From Sipunculus nudus (lineage: Eukaryota; Annelida; Sipuncula; Golfingiida; Sipunculidae): 64,000 nucleotides of DNA. Of this stretch, positions 1 to 12,900 are shown one piece after another (positions within the stretch are counted from its first letter, which is position 1; every line of letters begins with the position of its first letter). A program made the position numbers and the translations under genes. Below the pieces are notes generated by a model. That model ran no database searches. It was not told where the DNA came from and worked only from the letters and a program-made list of their open reading frames with translations. The stretch spans positions 9,915,508 to 9,979,507 of the forward strand of contig CM049313.1 of assembly GCA_026874595.1 (NCBI GenBank). The letters run 5' to 3'.

Positions 1-620
1 CCTCGTGTCCGGCCTGGCACAGCCGTTTGCGGACGGTCGGTCTTTAATTCCATCCTCTGTCCAGTTTTCCGATCGTCCCCTGTCGGATCTGGAGGGGCTC
101 GGCCGGCAAGCGGCCAGTATGGTTTACGACTTGCAGGCTGTCCCTTGCTTGCTCGCCGTTTCCGGACACGCTCACTCTCCCCGACATATGGCAGGCTTCT
201 GCCCATACTGGCGCTGTGTTCCATTCAGGTCGTTGGCGCCCGGTTGTAAATTGCATCTTGTTACGCCGCCCGGCTTGCATTCAGTCATTTATGCACTTAC
301 GGCTGCGACTTCTCCGGCGGAGTTCACCAAGCTTTATTCTCCGCCTTTCCCGGTTCCCTGCTGTTTGGCGGCCAGTTACGGCCTCTCTTTGACCGCGCCT
401 TGGCGCGCTCGGATCGTCAGGTCCGCCTCCGCTCGACCTCCCTTGCGCCTCGGCCTTCCTTCCGCGTTCCCCGCCTTCGGCCTCCGGTTGCGGCTTCAGC
501 TCAGCCGCGTCGTGCATCTGCTACCTCATCACGTCCTTCAGGACGTTCCAGCCGTTCTCGGCCTTTCGTGGTCGCTCCTCCCAACGAGGTTCGACCGAGA
601 AATGACTCTCTAGCTCCGGT
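1..620 (+). pseudogene. DIRS copy 1 Gag-like ORF, C-terminal part
   Basis: Open frames here match the Gag-like ORF of copy 2: GLAQPFADGR corresponds to [10 protein letters not shown], and [15 protein letters not shown] in copy 2 to LGRQAASMVYDLQAV here. The matching pieces lie in different frames, so frameshifts have broken the gene. The start lies outside the window. The function in the DIRS cycle is presumed structural (particle formation); no enzymatic motif is visible. Confidence 0.6.
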
Positions 621-689
621 CGGCGCTCGGCTCAGCGACCGTTTTCCCGCGTGGGCGGGTTTCACCTCCCAGCGGTTAATTCTCAGCGC

Positions 690-1935
690 CCTACAGTTCG
701 GGTTCCCTCTTCCATTTAGCACACTCCGCCTCCGTCCGATCCGGCAAAACGCCTCGCTTGGCGGAGGCCCTTCAATCTATGTTAAACAATCGGGCTATTT
801 CGAGGTTTCCCCATCCACCGTGGGGTTTCACTCTCGCCTTTTCTTGTTCCCGACCCGCACGGCCGTTGGCGCCCGATCATCGTCCTGTAGCGCCTCAATT
901 CATTCATCCGTCCGCCCCCGTTTCGGATGTTCATTCTCCATGCTGTCATCCGCATTGTTCGGCGGATGGCTTAGGCGTTCACGTATAGACCTTATGGATG
1001 CCTAATTTAACGTTTCCATTCCGGGTCCATCCTTTCGGGATCCACGTGGCCCCCTGGAATTTACCATCCGTGTTCACACGGTCCCGAGTTCTCTCCGTTC
1101 ACAGGGCATTTCTGTGCTCCCTTCTCTGGACGATTGGCTGGTCCATGCGGCCGATCGCTCCCTCTTACTTTGGAACCTCGGCTTCCTGGTCAATGGGGAG
1201 AAATCTCTTCTCACTCCCACCCAGTCCCTCCAATTTCTGGGTGTCACGCTCGATTTTGCGTCCGGCACTGCGTCGCTCCCGCGCGATTTTGCTCTCCCGC
1301 TCCGCCGCATAATTCGTTCCTTCTCACGCGGCGCCGTGTAGACTCGCGCACAGCGGCTTCTCTCCACGGTGCTCTCAAATGGGCCGCGTCTTTCATCCCG
1401 TTCGGCCGACTGTACCCCTGTCCGATTCAGTCTATCTTGCGCCGTCACGGCCTTCTCCGGTTAACCTCGGTTCATCCTCCCATCCTCCCGTTTCGGAGCG
1501 CCTGGCGGTCCCTTCGTCCCTGGTTGGACCTTTCCTTTCTCCTGCGCGGCGTTCCTTTTTCCGGGGATGTCGCTTGCACCATCTATACCGATGCGTCTCT
1601 CCTCGGTTGGGGGGCCCCTCTTGCCGATCTTTGCGCTTCCGGGATATAGTCCCCGTCGGGACGTCTGCTCCATGTCACTTTCCTCGCCCTGTTTGCCGTC
1701 CGTCGCGCGATCTCCCACTGGTCTCCCCGCTTGATCGGACGTCCCATTCTTGTCCGGCCCGACAATCCCACGGTTGTGGCATATATCAACAAGCAGGGCG
1801 GTACTCGGTCTCCCTCGCTCATGCAGGCGACTTACCTTTTGTTTGATCTATGCCTCTCTCTCCGGGCATCAGTTCGTGCATCCCATCTTCCGGGCGTGTC
1901 GAACATCCTAGCGGACGCCCCTTCCCGTCATCCGG
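690..1935 (+). pseudogene. DIRS copy 1 reverse transcriptase and RNase H, frameshifted
   Basis: RT signatures appear in several frames: a P-x-R-W-R-P-I-I block near 850-885, HPFGIHVAPWN near 1030, and the catalytic block PSLDDWLVHA near 1115-1150 (the usual Y-x-D-D reads S-L-D-D). QSLQFLGVTLDF follows. RNase H is seen as TIYTDASLLGWGA near 1580 and VRPDNPTVVAYINKQGG near 1755-1800, ending with NILADAPSR. The domain order RT then RNase H is normal for DIRS. At least four frame changes and an in-frame stop near 1000 show that it is inactive. Copy 2 has lost this RNase H. Confidence 0.75.
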
Positions 1936-2334
1936 CGTCTCTTCCTTCCCCGCCGCTCCTTCCGCTCCCGGTTATTCAGAGTGTTTTCGCTCGCCTGGGG
2001 CGGCCGGAATTCGATCTGTTCGATTTTCCGTCCCCCCCCGTTCTTGTGCCTTCCGAGACGCGTCTACGTCCCCTCGCGACCGTCTCCCCGACACGCCGCC
2101 GTCCGGGTGGTCTCACCGGTTTCTCTTGCGTTTCCGGCGCCTCCTCTCCTCCGCCGTGTCCTTCTCCGCTTGTCCCGCGCGGACCAGACTACCCTGCTTC
2201 TCATCCTTCCGTTTCAACCTGCGGCTCCATGGTTTCCTCTGTGGCGCTCGCTTCTCTCTCGCCCCCGCTTATACTACCGCTCCGCATCGTGCTCCCGTCG
2301 TTCCCTCGAACGCGTCGCCCGTTTCGGTCATGCC

Positions 2335-3440
2335 CTCTATGCGCATGCCTGCTCTCATCGGACACCTCAAGGATCAGGGCATTTCAAGTCCGGCTGCTCT
2401 CCTTGCCTTGGCTCCCCGTCGCCGTTCTTCGGACCGCATCTATGACTCCCGGTGGCGTCTCTTCACGGAGTGGGCGTCTTCCCGCGGAATCTCCCCTTTA
2501 GATCCGTCGCTTGCGGCTGTTTTGGATTTTTTCGTGTTCTTACTGCAGGATAAACATTTATCCTATCCCTCTCTGCGTGGCTATCGCGCCGCCCTGCTGT
2601 CGGTGCTCCGTCCGCTGGGTCACGATCGTGTCCTTCATCACCCGTTGGTGTCGGACTTTCTCAAGGGGGTTCAGGCCTGTGCGTCTCGTCCTCCGTATGT
2701 TGCACCTTCCTGGCGCCTGGACGTCGTCTTGCTTCACCTTAGGGAACCCCCTTATGCGCCGTTGCGTTCGGCCCATCTTCTACCTTGTCCTGGACAACGG
2801 TTTTCCTCCTAACTCTTGCCTCGGCAGGTCGCTGTTCTGACCTTCATGCCCTAGTGGCTGATTCGAATTTCCTGCAAATTGCGGCCGCCGCTTCGTCGGC
2901 CACCCTACCTTTTCCTCCGGCCTTTTATCGGAACTATCACAATTTCGATGACCCTCCTTCTGCTTGGCACGTTCCGGCACTCCCTACCGGTCCATACCGT
3001 TCTGGGGATACCCCTTGCCCGGTTCGTGCGTTGCGTTATTATCTCCACGCTCCTCCTTCTTTAGGGGGGGGGGGGGGCGCAAGAAGTGGTTCTTTCTACA
3101 AAAGTCACATCTTCCAATTAGGTGATTAGCCCTTTCACCATTAGTGCGTGACTCAACGCTACTATCGTCACTGCATATGAATCAGCTTCTCATTCCACAT
3201 TAGACCAACTTCACTTCAAGGCCCATGACATTCGAGCTATTTCGACTTCCTTGGCCCATTTCTCCGGAATCTCCCCTATTCAGTTGATCAAGATGGGATA
3301 CTGGATATCCCCATCTCCGTTCACACGCTTCTATCTGACAGTTGTTCCGCTCCAGGCTTCGGGCCTCTCCTCCATGGGCCCTGTGTTCGCGTCGGGTGAG
3401 GTCCTACAATTTTCCAGGCCATCTTATTCCTCTACGTCGG
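2335..3440 (+). pseudogene. DIRS copy 1 tyrosine recombinase, frameshifted
   Basis: The SAM-like N-terminal domain is readable at 2338-2790 (for example DSRWRLFTEWASSRGI and LRGYRAALLSVL). The catalytic domain follows in another frame from about 2785 (ASAGRCSDLHAL, holding the first catalytic Arg), then HDIRAISTSLAHFSG near 3227-3270 (the H-x-x-R box) and PSPFTRFYL near 3310-3340 (the Tyr nucleophile region). In intact DIRS elements this enzyme integrates the circular DNA. A run of about 14 G at 3064-3077 lies in the coding region and causes one frameshift; copy 2 has about eight G at that point. Confidence 0.75.
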
Positions 3441-3499
3441 TTCCGCCACCGACGTCGTCTGCTGGGAGGTGCTCCCTCCCCAAGGCATGTCTGTTTTTT

Positions 3500-3616
3500 T
3501 CTCATTAATACAGAAAAAGCTCACAATTATGTTTACGTAATAAAACCCCCCCATTCCCTCCCTGTGAATGGTGGTTTTGTTAGTAAACTGTTGAGAGCTT
3601 TTCTGTATTACAAACA
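3500..3616 (+). repeat. DIRS copy 1 internal complementary region
   Basis: This segment joins the reverse complements of the two outer termini of the element: a left-end complement (TTCTCATTAATACAGAAA through GTTTACGTAATAAAA) runs directly into a right-end complement (CCCCCCCATTCCCTCCC onward). In DIRS elements this region templates circle closure, and its centre gives the junction of the two ends. Confidence 0.75.
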
Positions 3617-3669
3617 TCGCTCCCTCCCAGTCCTCTTCCTTACGCCTTCGAAAATGTGATTATGGGTCA

Positions 3670-3855
3670 CGGAAGTGTGACCTAGATACACGGGAACCAG
3701 GCGGGATGGGCGATAATAGGCCCAATAAGGGAAAATTTTCGGTTGGCTTACTCTGGCGTATAAACTTTAACAGAGAAAATTCTCATTAATACAGAAAAGC
3801 TCACAACAGTTTACTAACAAAACCACCATTCACAGGGAGGGAATGGGGGGGTTTT
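3670..3855 (+). repeat. DIRS copy 1 right inverted terminal repeat and tail
   Basis: The segment shares CCTAGATAC, GGGCGATAATAGGCC, GGGAAAATTTT and TTCTCATTAATACAGAAAAG with the right ITR of copy 2 and is the inverse of the copy 2 left ITR. It ends with the tail that matches the internal complementary region. The left partner lies outside the window. Confidence 0.75.
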
Positions 3856-4674
3856 GCATTGAAAATTCCTATACTTTTCCTTATATTAAGCAGGAAATTC
3901 CTAAAAACTCCTGTATATTTTCCTCTAGTGCTCATAGAAAAATTTCTGTATTTCTTCCTTAGCCTGGCTGGAACCCTGAAATATGTTTTTATCCTGTTTA
4001 AATACAGCTCAGGGTAAAGCATGAGAGGCAACACCTTACCAGGACATCAAATATACCTCACCATTATTGGCACTGTTTGATAAAGGTCCAACTTAGTCCA
4101 TAGTGGTTACTTATGATGGGACTGATGATCAGTTATAATCATTGATTGGTTGGTTGATGCAAACAGTCTGGGATGATCAATTTGGAGCACCATATTCAGT
4201 TTACATTGTTTTGCACAATAATTATGTTTTCTGATTAGGGAAGGTATGCTTTCATATAATTATTGTAAGCAAACTTTAGGAAATTCTTTGTTTACTAAAA
4301 AACTCATACCTAAGACTTTATACCTGATACACATATAGAATGTATAATGATTATATATATTAGCCAATATATCAGCATATTTATCAGTTTAGAGAATGTA
4401 CAGGTCTATATTTGGTTAGAAATTCCCACCAGAGGGCAGCTGATTTTTATTGATGATCAATCAGTCAGTTACAACTGATTGCCAACACTGCTCTGATGTG
4501 ACTAATAATAAATCATCAGTTGTGTGCATGAAGTCCAGTGCTCCATTATGATCAAGGAAGTGACTCCCACACCAGTAGTTACCCTCTACAGTATCAGGTT
4601 CCATGTTAAGCTCTACTGCTTTCAAAATATTCCATAAAGAAATTTCAAATTTACAAAACATTTTGTTTTTGTAG
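3856..4674. other. AT-rich non-coding stretch between DIRS copy 1 and the 4.7-kb exon
   Basis: No coding potential is seen. The likely reading is the last intron of the gene that ends at 4761. A motif around TTATGATCAAGGAAG near 4548 recurs near 5742, so part of this tract belongs to a local duplication. Confidence 0.4.
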
Positions 4675-4761
4675 GCGAAGGAACAGGAGTTGGAACTGAA
4701 GAACCAGTGGGCTCAGAACAGGATGACGAAGAGGCAAACACAGTCAAAATATGGATTCTGA
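4675..4761 (+). CDS. Probable terminal exon of an unidentified plus-strand gene
   Basis: A strong acceptor (pyrimidine tract then GTAG at 4671-4674) is followed by a 28-codon frame that starts AKEQELELKNQWAQN and ends in SKYGF before a TGA at 4759-4761. The peptide is rich in Lys, Gln and Glu, as in a coiled-coil or basic C-terminal tail. I do not recognise the family. Upstream exons would lie before the DIRS element or outside the window, so the whole of DIRS copy 1 would then sit in an intron. The exon faces DTWD2 tail to tail. It rests on the splice site and composition only and could be chance. Confidence 0.4.
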   Translation, partial: AKEQELELKNQWAQNRMTKRQTQSKYGF

Positions 4762-6354
4762 ACGACAAAAATGTGGCTCATGGTGTAAGCAACCGGATCA
4801 GCAAGCAGGATGGTAATAGATGGAAAGGGCACTCAGAGGTCGCAGCAAGGCTGATTACACCAGTGTTAATGGGGTACTTGATGGTCACTGCTTGTTTACA
4901 GTAAAATGTACATCTGTTGATGAACAGCACCATCTGGTGTTCATGCTTGAAACTATTATTCACTATTTTGTGTTAATCATTGACTTTGGTGTTTGATATA
5001 TACTTGCATCAATGGCAGCATTATTCTTACACTGCATGATAAGTTTATCTATCTTTTATAGGAGTATATTTTGAAATTTTTCTGTGTGAATATTGTCCTT
5101 GGATATTCTTGTTTCACAAGGCCACTGGATGGCATTGGTTCTCGTCTCTGGTGAAGTGTTCCTTGTTGGAATATATACATTGCATTCCACTGGGTCTTCA
5201 TCACCTTGGGGCCTCTTTTGAACAAACACATCATTGATTAAGGTACCAAACCTATAACCATCTCCTGCATATGCAAAAATCATGTTGATTAATCAGATGA
5301 CAGCAATTAAAATTTGAGGACAGCACATAATCTAAATAAAACAAACATCCGTTTACTGAATTAGCCAGATACACAAAATGGGTTCTTAAAGGTAACTTCA
5401 CTGAACAAATAGTGTATGTTTAGGCACTCTTATAAAGATTTAGTGATCAACAAGATGGATAATATGAACATTATCTATTCTAAGCTTAAGACTACCAGTA
5501 GACCCAGCTCATCACTGTGGGCTTTAAAATAGATCTTCTGGAGCACTCTTTCAGTCCAGATGTTACTTGAATGACGTTTTTAACCCAGGATGGCCATAAT
5601 GCTATGCTGCGACCATTGAGTGGCTTACTGAAAGTCTTTACTTGCTGTGTCACATAGATGTGGCTATATTTCCTGCACACAGGGCCCGCTGTTACCTGTA
5701 ATAATTGATCATCAGTTGCTGATATGCTATCGATGATTGATTATGATCAAGGAAGCAACTTCCAACACTAGTATGTACCACAACTCAAAGTGTCAAAGGT
5801 AATGGTTGAATGCATTACATTATGGTTGGACTGGGAACCTATGTATCAACAGTTATCAAATGAGGAATGTAGTGTTTATTAAATGGTCCATAAAATTTGG
5901 GAAGTTATTTAAAAATATAAACAAATTTTCTTAAATACTTTTTAAACACCCTTACATGTCTGTGTATTTATTGAAAAAATGCTACTTGATTGTATTAGGT
6001 CATGTAGCTATCGGTTTTCATGTATAAATATGTTTTACAGCGAGTGTAATTTGGTTTTTATGAAGAACATGATTTGTTTATAAGATGTTTCATATCTAAT
6101 AAGTTTGTAGATTTCTTTATGAATGCTGTGAACTAGAAACTGCCCTAATAGAGCTATGTTAAAATAGCATTTGTATATTTTGTGTTGTATAAAAAATGTA
6201 AATATATTTGTTACTAATAAAGGTGTACTCAGTTCATATTACATGGAAATTTTTTTCTATCCATGCTACTTCAGCCATGATGAGCTGTAGATATTGATCT
6301 CCATACTTTGAGTCTATCCATTATCAATTTTTATGCATTTTTAGAAATAAAGTA

Positions 6355-6490
6355 CAACTTAAAGATGCCAATTCACCTACCTTCTGAAAAAGAATTTATG
6401 TGATTTCTGGCTTCCTCTGTATATAGATTCAAGATCTAAGGGTAATTTTGGTTGAGAAAAGTATTATAATGCCTTTGTGAAGGATGTCTG
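6355..6490 (+). repeat. Direct repeat unit 1 (TTAAAG-type element)
   Basis: About 135 bp matching 6825-6955: both contain AAAGAATTTATGTGATTTCT, TCTAAGGGTAATTT and TTGTGAAGGATGT, and both begin with a form of AAAG.TGCC.ATTCACCTA. They are probably two insertions of one short family, also related at its start to the 62.96-kb element. Confidence 0.6.
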
Positions 6491-6824
6491 AACTTAACCA
6501 ACACTGGTGCTTTCTGAATAAAAGTGTGAAAAAATTCTTTTTTTTTTCCAACTTAATTCTTTACATATTCTATCAGCCAGTAATAGATCATAGAAAAAAA
6601 AGATGAATACTAAAAGTTGAAGCTGTGTGTTTTATTCTCGAATTTTGTTTCCTTTCCTGGATCTGTTTAGTTCTTGATCAGTTTATATAACAGAGCCACT
6701 TTTGGTCATCGTTACATGTTGGTTTCTGAAGTTTATGAAGTAATATAGAGCACGTTCCTGTAAAGAGCTTGAGCTACCAAAGGAATCGTCAGTTTTGGTT
6801 TCATGAAGTTCTTAGTCTTTAAAG

Positions 6825-6955
6825 GTGCCCATTCACCTAACTTTTTAAAAAGAATTTATGTGATTTCTGGCTTCCTCTCTGTATATATTAAATTATCTAA
6901 GGGTAATTTGGTTATGAAAAGTTCTTATAACTCCTTTGTGAAGGATGTATGAACT
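6825..6955 (+). repeat. Direct repeat unit 2 (TTAAAG-type element)
   Basis: Second copy of the 6355-6490 unit, with indels. It begins TTAAAGGTGCCCATTCACCT. Confidence 0.6.
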
Positions 6956-9818
6956 TGTTTTCAACAAACATGTTTGTAAACACAGCAATGTTGACAAATG
7001 GGAAAAACATGCAACCTAAGGTGATAGGTTGCATATATACAGAGGTAAAAAGGTCACTTTTGCAAAACACCATTTGCAAAGCTCTGGCTTATCCAACTTG
7101 CTGCCAGATGCCCTTATTGAATTTGTTTTATTTTGGAGGGCCCCCACATATTAAAAACAAGTTGATATAACAAAAACAAGCTACCTGGGTGCTTGTGATA
7201 TCCACTTTTTCTGGCACATTTGTATAAAAGCTCCAAGGGATTACCTTTCGTTTATAAAGGTCAGATAGGCGATTGGGCCCCTTTTAGGTACAAGTGTTCT
7301 TGTTACTTGCAGTTTCCTTTCTCTCAGATCTTAAAATTCTTTAAGCTGGTATAAGGTTATAGATCATGTCTCAGGCCATGTTCATATGCTGAGCACCTTG
7401 ACCAACGAGTCACTTGTTATCAGTCACAATGGTTCATATAAAACAACTGAGCAACACACTTGATTTTTTCATTTTATCAGTCTTTATTACTGGAAAATCA
7501 TAAAATATTTCAAATATTGTGATCTTCAGGAAGCTATATTAGTAAAAATTAATGTCAAAGCATGGTGACATATTTATTTTTGCATGTATTGTTATTAACT
7601 CTTCCATTTTATGAATTGTAAATAAGATTTACAAGTAAAAACATGATTTTGTGACATTTTTCTTGTTAAATATTCACATATATAAGAAGATCATTCAAAA
7701 TAAATAAAACTCCTGAAACAAAAGTAAATGATGTAAACTACAGAAAGCTAAACAATAGGATTGCATCAATGACAATAAAAGCACTGCCCATAATAATGTA
7801 ATCTCTGTAGTCTATGAAATATAATCATTTAACACTCCTGACTTAAAGATAGAAATAATGTGGCTTTGACTGACTGACATCACCAAGCCGTGAGAAAGAT
7901 GATGTCTTAATGGAGCAGAGCATGAATAGATAAGGTTGACATTTTTATTGTTCTGTGTAGACCATGGTTCTCTGGCACTATTTTCAGAAATCAGTGCGGG
8001 CAGGCAATATTTATTTTTTACCTCTTCTGGTGTGTTCAATAAAAATGTCAAATGATCAAGGAAAAGCATGAAAATAACAGAATTTTTTGCTAAACAGGTA
8101 AAAGCACTATATAACAAAGGAAATCTTTTGAAAATTGTATTATTTAAATTTTTTGTGGGGGATTAAAAATTGACGTAGGTGGTGCCCGAGAACCATTTTC
8201 TTTTTGGTCTTATGAGTTTTACTATATTTTCCAATAGCCGTTTATCCATAATTTCAACACGCAGCCTGTGACATCCAGATTTTATTGTGAACGCAAAATG
8301 GCAGCCCCCCTGAGTGGTTTCTAGAAACTGAGAGAAACAAACCTGGCAGGGTTTAATAAGGGCACGTGGATAAGGGTACAAAAGTACTGAAAGGACTTAG
8401 TCAAGGACTTGTACAAAGTGAAGAATGGATTAACCCTTTTTTGGACCATTCCCAGATCCTCAAATGATGGTAGGATTATGAGATACCCTGTCAAGGCCTG
8501 TCCAAGATCTCATTAATAATATATACTTCAATTTCTCAAAGATATTGTTTTAAATACCTAATGTTTTCCTTTAGTTTCTCACAACATTTTACAACTTAAA
8601 TAAGCACATCAGATTGCTGCAATAGTTATATATTTATGCATATGACCGTTATCACAGTACATTACCTTTTTACCTTGCATAACATACCAGTATACAATTA
8701 AATATCTTTATTATCATATATAATATGCCATTATTCCATTAAACACCAATCATTTGATCACAACTTATTTGAAATGGTTCATCTATTAAACTTAAAAGCA
8801 GAGGATACTAATTTTTACTGTTTATTCAACATATCTGAATTTAAAGTGTAAAACGTTTTCCTCCTGATGACGGATACAAACTTACTGAGTCCTGAACACT
8901 TTGTGCATCAACATATTGAGCATGTTGTTAGAACTTCAGGTATCATAAGAATGGTGTTTTTATATTCCCATTTGTGCTGTGTCATGGCGATACCTCTCGT
9001 GCAAAATGAAAGCAAAACAAAAAAAAAAACACAAAAAAAATTCCAACCAAACATGATCTGAAGTGAGTACAGTTTATCTGCTCCAGGTTTATCTGTGGCC
9101 TCTGTACATGGTTCCAAAAACGTCCTATTCACATATATATTTCTTGATGAATGTACAATATAATAATGTTCATACTGGAGAAAATGATTTAAATCATAAC
9201 ATATTCTGTTTCAACTGGAATAACTTTGATGTCCTGATTCATTTGTGATTTATTCAATGAATATGACAGTCTTAGGAATCTGTGAAATAGCACAGTCTAG
9301 AGCCAAGAATTAAAGTTTATTTTTTTATTCTCTTTCTAATGCTCTGACATTGGAAAATGACTAAAGAAAGACCTGCTACTAGATGGCATGCAAAGTGCGA
9401 CTCCTTAAAGATTAAACCAAACATTGTTGGAACATTGCCATCTACTGTCACGGGACATATGTCCTAAAGGGAAATCGTCTAATATCATGCCAGCATGTGT
9501 GGGTACCAATTCTATTTAGAAAATATCTTTCTGGAGAAAATAGGGTGTACAAATTAATAGAGGATACAAACTAATGTAGACATTACGGTATACTGACAGT
9601 ATGATACTTTACATTTGGTAGAGAATCTAGTGGCTCTCCTCTGGAGCAGGGTAACAGTCTGTTAACAGTTAATTCTTAAACTAGCCACCAGATGGTAGCA
9701 CAGACCACTGATATGTGATAAAAAGTATCTTGCACGCAATAATACCTGAGAAGCAGCTTGCCTACATTTTGCTTCATAATTATAATGTTGAAATGTTAAT
9801 CCTAAAGAAAGGCCTGTG

Positions 9819-9953
9819 TTATCTGTTGACATCTTTACTGCTGGTGGGTTTGTCATACAGTCCATGATCAATCTGGTACTGTCTGCTATGGTGCTTGACT
9901 GCCCCGTGCTGTATCTGGAAGTCACACAGGGCCTTCAGTGGCTCAACCAGCCC
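9819..9953 (-). CDS. DTWD2: DTWD2 exon 6 with stop
   Basis: A 135-nt coding part, acceptor GTTTTCAG, ending in TAA at 9821-9819. It encodes GLVEPLKALCDFQIQHG and the GLYDKP tail characteristic of DTWD2. Confidence 0.9.
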   Translation of the reverse strand, partial: GLVEPLKALCDFQIQHGAVKHHSRQYQIDHGLYDKPTSSKDVNR

Positions 9954-12900
9954 CTGAAAACAAAAGCACAGATAAAAACTGTCTCATACAAGATCATACA
10001 ACATAAACAGAATTTTTAAATATCCAGTTACACTTAAAGATATCACAATTGATGATCAGCACAACCTAGTACTGACACATGAAATTAGATATCCTTTAGA
10101 ATTTTGTTAATAGGGTGTTTTGGTCACAGTGATCTTTTTAGCAGTGTAATTCATACGTAATGTAATTAGTAATTCTCCATCATTTTGTAAGATTATATTT
10201 ACAATCTGTAGTTAAAATCTATGTTATCAAAGAAAAACAAGGAATTGTGTTTTAACAGTGAAAGTAAGTCCACTCTGACATTTCATGACCTTTATTGGGC
10301 CGGTGAATTGTGAGGGAAAAGATTCAATTATTGATTCAATTCTTACTTAAGTAGTAAATTTTGAAAAATAGACTTTTTAAAAAATAAAAGAAATTTTAGC
10401 AAAATGGACGTTAGTAAATTTTAGTAAATAAAAGATAAAATGTAGCTCTTCCTCTGTTTGTCACTGCCATATGTTTCTTTGCAATTGGAGTGGTCTAACA
10501 ACGAACATTTAAAGTAGATTTAGGGCACATACACAGTAAAGAACTGCTCTGTCAGATTTGAAAGCTCACAGAGGACTTCGGGATGGTACATGCAAAAAAA
10601 TTATAATTGAAATGAATTGATTCAGAGATTAATATAATTGATTACCGGTACAATTTAATGCATCGATTCTTTGATGCATTATTACAACCCAAACCTTTTA
10701 TCATCAAGAAAGGTAACTTTTCTAAAGTTTGATGTAATATCCTTTTTTAGCTCAGCTGACTATAAGTCATCTGAGCTATAGTCGTGGTCCATTGTCCGTC
10801 GTCCGTCCGTCTGTCCGTCCGTCCATCTGTCCGTCCGTCCATAGATGTGGCACGTTTCGAAACCGTAAGACCTAGGAATCCAAAATTCAGCATAATGTTA
10901 GATGTCCCCAAGATCTCCTACCAAGCCGAAAACTGGGTCTTTGCGACTTTGTTCCTTTGAGAAATTAAGGAAAAACCTAAATTTTTTATTAAAATCCTAT
11001 TTTCACACTTCAGGACTGCCTCATATCAAAACCACACATCTGTTTTTCCTCATATTTACCATAAATATTCCTCTATATAGTTCCTATGTACATGCCAGAA
11101 ATTAAGTCTGTAAAGTATAAATTCTTTAAGTTATGGGCCCAAACATAATGGACTTTGTAAAAAATCAGGAAAAATAATAACTCACTTAACATGAAAAATT
11201 TTGAAACTAGAGTCTATTTTCTCAAGTATATAACTATGTTTAATTAAGATTCAATTGTTTACCAAAAATTAGATCTGAATTTTGTAAATTTTTTTAAGTT
11301 ATTAGCATAAAAAAAATCAGTACCTTAAATTTTGCCCAAATTTGACCATGGCACGTTTTTTTCCTGTAAGCACCATTGATTTAATTTTCACAGCATGTAA
11401 ACATAAATATTTAGTTTGTCTAAATCTGAAATTTGAAAATAAAAGCTTGAAAATTAAGCTAGTTATTGATTTTTCTTCTGTAGTCACTTGCTTTGATTTC
11501 AGATGCAGGGTCCCACTACAGGTCACTGGAAGTCAGCTATGCCAGGGTTTCTGATTTGTTACAGTCACTGGGGGAGATCTCCTGCTGTGACAGGTGTACA
11601 GTTATTCTCATATCACCACCCCAATCACCCCCCCCCCCCCCCCCCCCCCCGCGAACCCAACCCACCAAGTGTTATGCAGTAATTGTTATTGTTTTCACTG
11701 TATCTCCTTAATTGTAATGCTGTTTCCACTCTGATATGCAAAAACTTTCCTTGAAAAAATAATTCAAGGTGTAATCCAGAAGATGCAATGTCGTGTAATG
11801 TAGCATTTTTAAAGAAATAAATTTTCTTTTAAATGATTTTAACCAATATAATTGAACCCATCAGTATGCTTAAATTATTATAAAATATGAAGCACATTAT
11901 GGATAAATAAAGACACAATTAAAAATTGTGAAATCTAAATCAAGTATTATTTTTAGATATTTATTGTTTTGCAGATTTAAAAGATATATTTTTGTGGTAA
12001 AAAATAAATAAACATTTGTATGCATGATGTGGTGTTATCTGACAAGATTGAGATTTATGATGATGCAATTGAGAATTATGAATCAACTTTTATATTCAGA
12101 ATATATATGTTAAATTGAAAATGTATAGAAATATAAACTTAAATTAGAAAATAATTGATGTAATAAAAAAATGAGGATTTAATACAAACATTTGTTCATT
12201 ATTTTCCTGTCTCAGCAGAATTTGAGATCAGGCTTTGTTTGCTGCCCTGTTTTATGTTGTTTATATAGCTATATTTCAACTGTATACATTTCATAAAAAA
12301 ATACATATATATTTAAAATTATATATTATAAAAAAATAGATTCAAATATACAAATGTGTAAACTACTGAAATGTCAACAGTTAATCGAAAAACCAACTAA
12401 TGATCATGGTAATAGTACAGATCATTTGTTCACAAACTGCTCACATGCATTAGTTTCAACATTAGGAAACACATGGTCAGGTCACAAAATATTTTTTGCA
12501 ACAATTTCTTGCTCATCAATACAAACCAATCATATAAACCAACCATGGTCTCTATTACCTCTTCCTCTTACACTTTATCTCCATTTGATATTATTTTAGA
12601 TTTTTACCTTCAAGGTTAACGCCAGCTGAGCACAGTGACCCATAGGTCCCTTGTTCAAAGAATATACAGCATAACCTCTTAAGTTGTCATGAAAGGATCA
12701 GGAGAAAATATTGGCAGAAGGCTATGGAATACTGAGCAATCTTTTCTGAGCAGTAAAAAGTGACAAAAAGAATTTTTTTTTCGTATTGCAAAAAGAAACT
12801 TAATGAATAAATTAGTTTTTGGTGTGTTTATGGGTAATTTTTTGGACAACTGGGTCATGAAAGATTAATAAATATCAGAAAGTCTATGATATAAAATACT

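Larger units (their letters stand above)
1..3855 (+). mobile_element. DIRS-like retrotransposon, copy 1 (5' end outside window)
   Basis: A plus-strand element that encodes, in order, a Gag-like C-terminus, reverse transcriptase, RNase H and a tyrosine recombinase. It ends with an internal complementary region and a right inverted terminal repeat. This order and these termini define the DIRS class, which integrates by recombinase from a circular intermediate and makes no target-site duplication. Coding frames are broken many times, so this copy is dead. It is GC-rich next to its AT-rich surroundings. The right boundary is set by comparison with copy 2 at 50.9-54.8 kb: homology ends at the G-run plus TTTT near 3855. 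Confidence 0.85.
4762..9818. other. Intergenic or 3'-UTR tract between convergent genes
   Basis: No convincing coding exon was found. Candidate poly(A) signals for the plus-strand gene are AATAAA-type hexamers near 6213 and 6346. For DTWD2 on the minus strand, TTTATT occurs near 7483 and 9318. The tract holds a pair of diverged direct repeats (about 6355-6490 and 6825-6955), otherwise only AT-rich unique sequence. Confidence 0.4.

Noticed and set aside
1-3855. Bacterial-type or phage recombinase cluster
   Set aside because: The recombinase motifs are those of DIRS retrotransposons, accompanied by RT, RNase H and inverted termini.
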